Positions 1 to 6,854 of a DNA stretch of 9,282 bases are shown here, piece after piece. The position numbers and the translations under genes were made by a program. The DNA is from JAVBLQ01 sp031553435 (GTDB lineage Bacteria; Bacteroidota; Bacteroidia; Bacteroidales; Azobacteroidaceae): contig JAVBLQ010000042.1 in the NCBI GenBank assembly GCA_031553435.1, forward strand, positions 1 to 9,282, read 5' to 3'. The notes beneath the pieces were generated by a model, which was given only the letters and a program-made list of their open reading frames with translations, searched no databases and was not told where the DNA came from. The number at the start of each line of letters is the position of its first letter. Within the stretch, counting starts at the first letter, position 1.

Positions 1-300
1 CATTTATTCGACGAATGTAAAATAGATTATTTCGCCGTTTCTTTACCCGACCTCGCTATTTGGGAAGATGATCTGAATAAACGAAATCGAATCCATTGTA
101 ATTATGTGATGGGATTGGGCTATTTAGGTTTGAATAACCATGAAAGAGCCGGACAATTCCTGCAGGAAGTTGTTGCTCAGGATGTGAATCATCTGGGAGC
201 GCAAATCCACCTGGAAATGACTCTATCTTGTCAGGAAATAAAAGATTTGTCGCAAAATACCGACAATCTACATCTGTATCATTTATTGGTGAATTTATAA
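1..300 (+). CDS. C-terminal fragment of a TPR-repeat protein, probably DUF5107/TPR family (5' end outside window)
   Basis: The frame is open from base 1 to the TAA at 298-300, giving 99 residues of the C-terminus, so the start lies outside the window. The residues around the first visible Met (MGLGYLGLNNHERAGQFLQE) read like a tetratricopeptide helix pair, with a following helix (HLGAQIHLEM). The preceding stretch (IDYFAVSLPDLAIWEDDL, then RNRIHCNY) resembles the C-terminal end of the large DUF5107/TPR proteins that often sit beside glycan-degradation genes in Bacteroidetes; that match is from memory. The family role is not established, and a scaffold or carbohydrate-associated function is only a guess from context. 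The next gene begins 66 bp downstream if its start is 367, so the two may be cotranscribed. An internal Met at 106 is not a likely start because the homologous-looking sequence continues upstream of it. Confidence 0.6.
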   Translation, partial: HLFDECKIDYFAVSLPDLAIWEDDLNKRNRIHCNYVMGLGYLGLNNHERAGQFLQEVVAQDVNHLGAQIHLEMTLSCQEIKDLSQNTDNLHLYHLLVNL

Positions 301-366
301 ATATTAATGTATAACAAGATTGATATTTTTGTCATTGCAATGAAAAACAAAATCATTTTTAATATC

Positions 367-2550
367 ATGAAATTGAAAGCACGGTTAATCATTTTTTCCC
401 TTTTATTATTGAGCATTACATTCTCAGCTCATGCCGATGAATATATTAAAATTACAACTAAAAACACCTGTCTCGTACTGAAGGTAAACGATAAAAAAAG
501 ATTGGAACAAACTTATTTCGGAGAGAAAATTAAAAATCTCAATGAAATGAGCCAGGTGGATCTGGAAAAATTCACAGCATATTCCACTTTTGGAACCAAT
601 CATGTTTTTGAAGCTGCTTTACGTGCAATCCAAGCCGATGGAAATACTTCTACCGAGTTGGGATACATTTCTTCTTCAACTGAAAATAAAGGCAGCGATA
701 TTATTCATACTAAAATTTCCCTGAAAGATGAGTATTACGACTTATTTGTCGACATTCATTATAATGCCTATCAAAATGATGATATCCTGGAACAATGGGT
801 GGAAATCAAAAACGGACAGAAAAAAGCGATCCGCTTGACCAATTTTGCTTCGGCTGATTTGTCATTCAACTCATCGAAATATTATGTAAGTCATTTTCAT
901 GGCGATTGGTCGAATGAAATGAATATGTCGGAACAACTTTTGACAGAAGGAATCAAAATAATTGATTCTAAATTAGGTGTTCGGGCAAACCAGTTTACTC
1001 ATCCTTGTTTCATTCTTTCTTTAGATCAACCTGCTCAGGAAGATAACGGAGCGGTTATTGGAGGAACATTGGAATGGCCTGGTAATTTTCAATTCTGTTT
1101 TGAAGTAGATAATAGTAAGAAATTACGCGTATTGTCAGGAGCCAATCCTTATGCTTCTGATTACATGCTGGAAAAAGGGGAAACATTTAAAGCTCCAGCT
1201 TTATTGTACACTTACAGTAATGAAGGTACAGGAAAAATGACACGAAACTTTCATCATTGGGCAAGAAAATATGGCATCAAAAATGGTAATAAAGAAAGAG
1301 CTGTCTTACTCAATAACTGGGAAGCAACTTATTTTGACTTTGATGAAGCCAAATTGACAAAAATCATCGATGATGCTGCTAAAATGGGCTTTGAACTATT
1401 CCTGTTGGACGACGGATGGTTTGGAACAAAATATCCCCGCAATGCAGACAATGCCGGTTTAGGTGATTGGGAAACCAATAAAGCCAAATTGCCCAATGGT
1501 ATTCCTTATTTGATTAATGAATGTAAGAAAAGAAATATCAAATTCGGTATTTGGGTAGAACCTGAAATGGTCAATCCGAAAAGTGATTTGTATGAAAAAC
1601 ATCCAGATTGGGTGATTGCACAACCACATCGCGAACGTACAGAACAACGTCAGCAGTTGATTTTGGATTTGAGTAATCCGAAAGTACAGGAATTTGTATT
1701 TAACACTGTTGATAGAATTTTACAAGAAAATCCAGGTATCGATTATGTGAAATGGGATTGCAATCGCTATGTCTTCAATTCAGGCTCTTCTTATTTAACT
1801 CCTGAAAAACAATCGCACTTGTTCTACGATTATGGTAAAGCCATTCTCGAAGTAATGAATAAAGTCAGTGCAAAATACCCGAATGTAACATTTATGGCTT
1901 GTTCAGGTGGTGGTGGCCGCATTGATTATGGTACATTGAAAAACTTTGATGAATATTGGATTAGCGATAATAATGATCCTTTGCAACGTTTGTTTACACA
2001 ATGGGGTGCTCAATATTTCTTCCCGACCATCGGATTGGCAAGTCACGTATCAGCTTCTCCTAATCATATTACCAGAAGAGAATTTTCTCTGAAAACCCGT
2101 TTTGACATTGCGATGGCCGGAAAACTGGGAATGGATTTGCAGCCTTCTCAAATGACAGAAAAAGAATATAATTTTTCAAAAGCAGCTATTCAAACCTATA
2201 AAGAAATTCGTCCGATTGTTATTTTCGGAGATTTATATCGTTTGCTTTCTCCTTATCAAACGAACAGAACAGCTTACATGTATGTAGGTGAAAATAAAAA
2301 TGATGCGATACTTTTCAATTTCCTGATCAGAAAAGAAATTTATCCTACACCTTTAACTGTAAAATTGAAGGGATTAGATCCGAATAAACAATATACATTG
2401 AAAGAAATCAATAAAGATCCTGATAATTGGTCACGTTTTTCCAAATACGAAGGAAAAACCTTCAGTGGAGATTATCTTATGAAAGTGGGATTGAATTTCG
2501 CTATGTATGATGAGTATGAAAGCGTAGTTGTCCGGTTTACTGCCAATTAA
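367..2550 (+). CDS. Secreted GH36 alpha-galactosidase
   Basis: Retaining alpha-galactosidase of glycoside hydrolase family 36, releasing terminal alpha-galactose from oligosaccharides or mannan side chains. The protein is 727 aa from the ATG at 367. That start gives a clean signal peptide (MKLKARLIIFSLLLLSITFS, cleavage near AHA-DEY); in-frame ATGs at 307 and 340 would only add a poor leader. Domains: N-terminal beta-supersandwich about 28-280, TIM barrel about 310-640, C-terminal beta-sandwich about 645-725, the full family length. Diagnostic motifs: LLDDGWFG (346-353), GIWVEPEMVNPKSDLYEKHP (394-413), YVKWDCNR with nucleophile Asp464, CSGGGGRIDYG (512-522), WISDNNDPLQRL with acid/base Asp534, and HVSASPNH (560-567). 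The 70-residue spacing between the catalytic Asps matches known GH36 enzymes. No T9SS domain or lipobox is present, so it is probably periplasmic. It is followed after 19 bp by a GH97 gene, consistent with an operon. All key residues are present. Confidence 0.95.
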   Translation: MKLKARLIIFSLLLLSITFSAHADEYIKITTKNTCLVLKVNDKKRLEQTYFGEKIKNLNEMSQVDLEKFTAYSTFGTNHVFEAALRAIQADGNTSTELGYISSSTENKGSDIIHTKISLKDEYYDLFVDIHYNAYQNDDILEQWVEIKNGQKKAIRLTNFASADLSFNSSKYYVSHFHGDWSNEMNMSEQLLTEGIKIIDSKLGVRANQFTHPCFILSLDQPAQEDNGAVIGGTLEWPGNFQFCFEVDNSKKLRVLSGANPYASDYMLEKGETFKAPALLYTYSNEGTGKMTRNFHHWARKYGIKNGNKERAVLLNNWEATYFDFDEAKLTKIIDDAAKMGFELFLLDDGWFGTKYPRNADNAGLGDWETNKAKLPNGIPYLINECKKRNIKFGIWVEPEMVNPKSDLYEKHPDWVIAQPHRERTEQRQQLILDLSNPKVQEFVFNTVDRILQENPGIDYVKWDCNRYVFNSGSSYLTPEKQSHLFYDYGKAILEVMNKVSAKYPNVTFMACSGGGGRIDYGTLKNFDEYWISDNNDPLQRLFTQWGAQYFFPTIGLASHVSASPNHITRREFSLKTRFDIAMAGKLGMDLQPSQMTEKEYNFSKAAIQTYKEIRPIVIFGDLYRLLSPYQTNRTAYMYVGENKNDAILFNFLIRKEIYPTPLTVKLKGLDPNKQYTLKEINKDPDNWSRFSKYEGKTFSGDYLMKVGLNFAMYDEYESVVVRFTAN

Positions 2551-2569
2551 TTCGCCTAAATGCAATAAA

Positions 2570-4564
2570 ATGAAATCTTATTTTTTGAAATATATCTGTT
2601 TGTGTGCAGCTTTTTGTTGCACACAAGCAATATGTGCAAAAGATTACCTGTTGGTTTCTCCCGACGGACAATTAAAAATGAATGTTTCTGTGGGAAAAAC
2701 AGTTACTTATACACTGAAACACAACACAACTACTTTACTAGAGTCTTCTACATTATCCATGACATTCGACAATGGCATTACAGCCGGAGAGAATGGAGTT
2801 GTAAAGAATGTTGAAAAAAAGAATGTTAAAAATACCATTCAGGTTTTATTTGGAAAAAATGCCTCGATCTCTGATGATTATAGTGAATTGAAGTTGAATT
2901 TTGCAGATAATTATTCCTTGATTTTCAGAGCTTATAATGAAGGTGTTGCTTATCGTTTTCAAACAACATTTAAAAATGATGTGATTGTAAATGCCGAACA
3001 GGCAGATATCGTATTTGCAGGAAATCCGGTTGTTTATTTTCCCGAAGCAGACGAAGGAATGAGAAATTTTGAGCGTTTGTATGAAAAATTTTCATCCATT
3101 GCCGATATTGATTTGAATAAAAATTATGGGAATAAGATTCGCTATAGTACTTTGCCATTGATGGTGAGCTATCAGGGAACTGTTCCTTATAAAGTTGCTG
3201 TGACTGAATCCGATTTGTCGGATTACCCTGGAATGTATTTATTTCATCCTGAAAATAACAGTAATACCTTGTCCGGATTTTGGCCTGAATATCCTGAAAC
3301 CGTTGAGAAACCAAATGATATTTATACCAATCATTTACCAATCACCCGATATGATTATTTGGCAAAAACAACAGGAAAACGCTTGTATCCCTGGAGAGTC
3401 TTAATTGTATCTTCTGCAGATAAAGATTTATTAAACAATCAGTTGGTTTATAAATTGGCACAACCTTTAAAACTAGCTGATGTATCGTGGATCAAACCAG
3501 GAAAAACGGTCTGGGAATGGTGGCATAAGGCAATGCTGGAAAACGTCGATATTCCCATTGGGATGAATAATCTGGGACTGGATTTATATAAATACTACGT
3601 CGATTTTGCTGCTGAAAATAAATTTGAATATTTGACCCTGGATGCAGGATGGAAAGAGAGCTATATCGGAGAACTATGTGCTTATGCCAAATCAAAAGGT
3701 GTAGGAATATTTGTTTGGACATGGGCTAATATGCCGGTTGTTAATCCGAAAAACTGGATGGAAAGAATGAGCGCCGCAGGTGTTGCCGGATTAAAAGTCG
3801 ATTTCTTTGAAAGAGATGATCAGGAAGCTATGCAGTGGCGTGAATTAGTAGCAGAAAGATGTGCGGAAAATAAGTTATTGCTTGTATATCACGGATGTCC
3901 GAAACCCACAGGCTTAGAACGAGCTTATCCGAATATTGTGAATTATGAAGCCGTTCGGGGAGCAGAATGTAACTATTGGGACAGAGGCTCTGATCCCGAT
4001 TATCACTTGGAATTTCCTTTTATACGGATGATGAATGGTCCGCTCGACTACACTCCGGGTTCTATGCGTAACAAGATAAAAGATGAATTTTTCCCTGTCG
4101 ACAAACCTAATGTGATTCCCTCGACCATGGGAACACGCGCACATGAACTGGCCATGTATATCTTGTTCGATCATCCGGTTGCTTATTTATGCGATTCGCC
4201 AACCGAATACCGGAAATATCCTGACATTCTGAACTATTTATCAAATGTACAAACGGTATGGGACAAAACATTTCCTTTGCACGCCGAATTGGGAAAATAT
4301 GCTGTTGTAGCCAAACAAAAAGGAAGTGAATGGTATGTTGGAGGAATGACCAATTGGGAAGGAAGAGATATTGAACTTGATTTTTCATTTTTACCATCAG
4401 GGATAAAATATACGGCAGAGATATTTACCGACGGAAAAGATGCAGATTATTTTGCAACCCACTATGTTTTTGAAACAACAGAACTTGATTCTTCAACTAA
4501 AATGAAGATCAAGATGGCAAAAGGTGGTGGATTTGCGATGAGGATATATAAAAGAACAAACTAA
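2570..4564 (+). CDS. GH97 retaining-type alpha-glycosidase (probable alpha-galactosidase), periplasmic
   Basis: Calcium-dependent glycoside hydrolase of family 97, 664 aa, close to the length of the characterised B. thetaiotaomicron retaining alpha-galactosidase BtGH97b. The ATG at 2570 places a signal peptide at the N-terminus (MKSYFLKYICLCAAFCCTQA, cleavage near ICA-KDY); a TTG further upstream lies inside the GH36 gene and is not needed. Domains: GH97 N-terminal beta-sandwich about 25-300, TIM barrel about 305-560 opening with SWIKPGKTVWEWWH, C-terminal beta domain about 564-664. Asp411 in GLKVDFF is in the position of the retaining nucleophile, and YHGCPKPTG has Gly442 where the inverting SusB has its catalytic Glu508 (judged by spacing). 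NYEAVRGAE gives Glu460 and Glu466, spaced like the SusB Ca-ligand and general-acid pair. Family members of this class are alpha-galactosidases or beta-L-arabinopyranosidases; the GH36 and mannosidase neighbours favour the former. The signal peptide has five Cys but no convincing lipobox. It lies 19 bp after GH36 and 10 bp before its paralogue. Confidence 0.92.
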   Translation: MKSYFLKYICLCAAFCCTQAICAKDYLLVSPDGQLKMNVSVGKTVTYTLKHNTTTLLESSTLSMTFDNGITAGENGVVKNVEKKNVKNTIQVLFGKNASISDDYSELKLNFADNYSLIFRAYNEGVAYRFQTTFKNDVIVNAEQADIVFAGNPVVYFPEADEGMRNFERLYEKFSSIADIDLNKNYGNKIRYSTLPLMVSYQGTVPYKVAVTESDLSDYPGMYLFHPENNSNTLSGFWPEYPETVEKPNDIYTNHLPITRYDYLAKTTGKRLYPWRVLIVSSADKDLLNNQLVYKLAQPLKLADVSWIKPGKTVWEWWHKAMLENVDIPIGMNNLGLDLYKYYVDFAAENKFEYLTLDAGWKESYIGELCAYAKSKGVGIFVWTWANMPVVNPKNWMERMSAAGVAGLKVDFFERDDQEAMQWRELVAERCAENKLLLVYHGCPKPTGLERAYPNIVNYEAVRGAECNYWDRGSDPDYHLEFPFIRMMNGPLDYTPGSMRNKIKDEFFPVDKPNVIPSTMGTRAHELAMYILFDHPVAYLCDSPTEYRKYPDILNYLSNVQTVWDKTFPLHAELGKYAVVAKQKGSEWYVGGMTNWEGRDIELDFSFLPSGIKYTAEIFTDGKDADYFATHYVFETTELDSSTKMKIKMAKGGGFAMRIYKRTN

Positions 4565-4574
4565 AATTAAAAAT

Positions 4575-6854
4575 ATGATGAATAAAATTTCAAAATATTT
4601 TCTTTTTCTTTTTCTATCATTTTGTGTTCAAAATGCGATAGCAGAAGATTATGAGCTTGTTTCTCCCGGAGGAAATCTCAAGGTGAAATTAAGTATCAAT
4701 GGCAGTACCCAATATGAACTTTGGGCAGGATCAACTCAGTTGATTGCTTCATCTCCAATTGCAATGAATCTGGAGGGTGGAACTGTTATTGGAGCCGGTA
4801 CTGTAAAAAATACGGAAAGAAACAGCATTAATACAACAATTTCAGTATTGATAGGCAAGAATAAAACTTTAGATGACATTTACAATGAAATTATAGTTCA
4901 CTACAATGAAAATTATGATTTGATATTCCGCGCCTATGATGATGGTGTTGCTTATCGTTTTCAAACCGCATTAGGTGGAGAAATTATTGTAAAAACAGAA
5001 GATGCGATTTTTAATTTTGCCGGAAATCCCACTGTTTATTTTCCTCAAGTAAACGAATTCGATCCACAAGCTGCTAATCCAAAGTTAGATCATTGGGAAA
5101 AATCATATAAAATTTATACATCCATTGATCAGATGAAGTCAAAAATATTGGCCGTAACTCCGGTTTTATTTTCTTATCCAACTTCCAATCACAAAGTTGT
5201 GATCTATGAATCCGGATTGTTGGATTATCCTGCATTATACATTCAACAAAATGGATCCCAATCCGTCAGAGGTTATTGGGCTCAATATCCTAAAACAGTA
5301 GATCAACCGAATAATATGTATTCAAATCATTATCCGATAACAAGATTTGATTATATAGCTAAAACTCAAGGAACCCGTTCTTTTCCCTGGCGTGTAATGG
5401 TAGTTTCGGACGATGATAAACAACTGCTGAACAATGAATTGGTCTATAAACTGGCTGAACCATGTAAATTAACAAATGTTTCATGGATATTGCCTGGAAA
5501 AACAACTTGGGAATGGGGACATAAAGCTATTTTAACAGAAGATGGGAAGGCTGATCTGAGCAGGGGAATACCTGCTAATGGAGGAGGAACTAAAAATTTA
5601 AGTTTTAAACTCTACAAATATTATGTTGATTTTGCTGTAAAAAATAATATTCAATATTTGACATTGGATGCCGGCTGGAGTGATAGCTACATCCGTCAAC
5701 TTTGTGACTATGCAAAAAGCAAAGGAGTGAAAATTATTGTTTGGACATGGGCAAGCTGTGCGGTTGATAATGCTAACTGGATGAAAAACATGAAAGATTA
5801 TGGCATTTCCGGATTTAAAATTGACTTTGTGAATCGCAGTGACCAACCTGCAACTAATTGGTTGGAACAATTAGCGATTAAAGCGGCCGAACTGGAAATG
5901 GTAGTAATGTATCATGGTTGTCCGGTGCCTACCGGATTAAACAGAACTTATCCTAATATCCTGAATTATGAAGCCGTAAGAGGTGAAGAAAATAACTACT
6001 GGGATGGAACTTCTAACCCGGATTATCAATTGGAAATACCTTTTATCCGAATGTTGGCAGGAGCATTTGATTATACACCCGGTTCGATGCACAATATAAC
6101 CAAAGATCAATTCAGACCGATTGATACAGGCGAAGAAGTGCCCGGAACAATTCCCAATGCAATGGGTACCCGTTGTCATGAATTAGCTATGTATGTTATT
6201 TTTGATCAACCACTTGGGTATTTAGTAGATTCTCCTACCGAATACGAAAAATATCCGGATATTCTGGAATACTTTCAAAAAGTTCCGACAGTTTGGGATA
6301 AAACCATTCCACTTTCTGCCGAGTTTGGCAAATATGCCGTAATTGCTAAGCAAACAGGAGAAAATTGGTTTGTTGCAGGAATGACGAGTTGGGAAGGACG
6401 TACAGTCGATGTTGATTTCTCATTCTTACCTGAAAATGTCGATTTTCAAGCCACAGTTTATAAAGATGCCCCATTGTCAGATGGCTATCCAAAACGATAC
6501 GAATGTGAGGAAATAGTTGTAAATAAACAAACAAAACTGAATCTTCGAATGGCTAATGGGGGAGGGTTTACAATAATGTTAGCTCCTCAGATCAATTCAT
6601 CGGTAAATGATTTGTTCAGAAAAACAGATGATTTTCAAATCACCTTCACCAATAAAATATTGGAAATAACATCAAAAGAAAAATACCTTCAGCACTTTAA
6701 TATCTACAATATTGCAGGGCAACTTGTGCTAAATAAAGCTGCCTCAAATATATATTCACAGCAAATAGATCTATCCGCCTTGCATTCAGGAACTTATGTG
6801 CTTGAAATTGAGACCTTGACAAGTGTGGATTTTTTTAAATTTATTTACTTATGA
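4575..6854 (+). CDS. GH97 retaining-type glycosidase with C-terminal T9SS sorting domain
   Basis: Second GH97 enzyme, 759 aa, a clear paralogue of the preceding gene along its first ~670 residues. The start is the first of two adjacent ATGs (4575 or 4578), followed by a signal peptide (MMNKISKYFLFLFLSFCVQN, cleavage near AIA-EDY). Domains: N-terminal beta-sandwich about 24-297, TIM barrel about 303-560, GH97 C-terminal domain to about 672, then ~85 residues not found in the paralogue. This tail (FNIYNIAGQLVLNKA, QQIDLSALHSGTYVLEIET) matches the T9SS type A sorting domain pattern, so the protein should cross the outer membrane and be surface-attached or released. Catalytic features: Asp417 in GFKIDFV (nucleophile position), Gly448 in YHGCPVPTG, Glu466 and Glu472 in the NYEAVRGEE motif. 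It differs from its paralogue in WEWGHKA (Gly315 replacing Trp) and in a longer loop after that motif. The substrate is probably an alpha-galactoside but is less certain than for the paralogue. It overlaps the next gene by 4 bp. Confidence 0.92.
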   Translation: MMNKISKYFLFLFLSFCVQNAIAEDYELVSPGGNLKVKLSINGSTQYELWAGSTQLIASSPIAMNLEGGTVIGAGTVKNTERNSINTTISVLIGKNKTLDDIYNEIIVHYNENYDLIFRAYDDGVAYRFQTALGGEIIVKTEDAIFNFAGNPTVYFPQVNEFDPQAANPKLDHWEKSYKIYTSIDQMKSKILAVTPVLFSYPTSNHKVVIYESGLLDYPALYIQQNGSQSVRGYWAQYPKTVDQPNNMYSNHYPITRFDYIAKTQGTRSFPWRVMVVSDDDKQLLNNELVYKLAEPCKLTNVSWILPGKTTWEWGHKAILTEDGKADLSRGIPANGGGTKNLSFKLYKYYVDFAVKNNIQYLTLDAGWSDSYIRQLCDYAKSKGVKIIVWTWASCAVDNANWMKNMKDYGISGFKIDFVNRSDQPATNWLEQLAIKAAELEMVVMYHGCPVPTGLNRTYPNILNYEAVRGEENNYWDGTSNPDYQLEIPFIRMLAGAFDYTPGSMHNITKDQFRPIDTGEEVPGTIPNAMGTRCHELAMYVIFDQPLGYLVDSPTEYEKYPDILEYFQKVPTVWDKTIPLSAEFGKYAVIAKQTGENWFVAGMTSWEGRTVDVDFSFLPENVDFQATVYKDAPLSDGYPKRYECEEIVVNKQTKLNLRMANGGGFTIMLAPQINSSVNDLFRKTDDFQITFTNKILEITSKEKYLQHFNIYNIAGQLVLNKAASNIYSQQIDLSALHSGTYVLEIETLTSVDFFKFIYL
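6851..6854 (+). other. ATGA start/stop overlap (translational coupling)
   Basis: The TGA stop of the T9SS-type GH97 gene (6852-6854) overlaps the ATG of the propeller gene (6851-6853). Such ATGA overlaps usually mean termination-reinitiation, so the two T9SS-targeted proteins are probably made in linked amounts. No Shine-Dalgarno-like purine run is visible just upstream (the sequence is T-rich), which fits reliance on coupling and the general weakness of SD signals in Bacteroidetes. Confidence 0.75.

Noticed and set aside
324..331. TATTTTTG, a match to the Bacteroidetes -7 promoter element TAnnTTTG, ahead of the GH36 gene
   Set aside because: No TTTG-like -33 element is found at the expected distance upstream, and such a motif is frequent by chance in AT-rich DNA. 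It would fit a start at 367 but is not enough to call a promoter.
307..366. Upstream in-frame ATGs at 307 and 340 as the GH36 start
   Set aside because: They would place a 9-20 residue mixed leader ahead of an ideal signal peptide that begins exactly at the ATG at 367.
2528..2569. Extension of the first GH97 gene to a TTG at 2528, overlapping the GH36 gene
   Set aside because: The added residues are not signal-peptide-like, and the ATG at 2570 begins a normal signal peptide.
2570..2640. Possible lipoprotein signal in the Cys-rich leader of the first GH97
   Set aside because: None of the five Cys is preceded by a convincing lipobox, and a signal peptidase I site fits near ICA-KDY.
2970..4397. 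Several minus-strand open frames (62-123 codons) opposite the GH97 and propeller genes
   Set aside because: They lie antiparallel to strongly conserved coding sequence, have no recognisable domains and have unlikely compositions; they are shadows.
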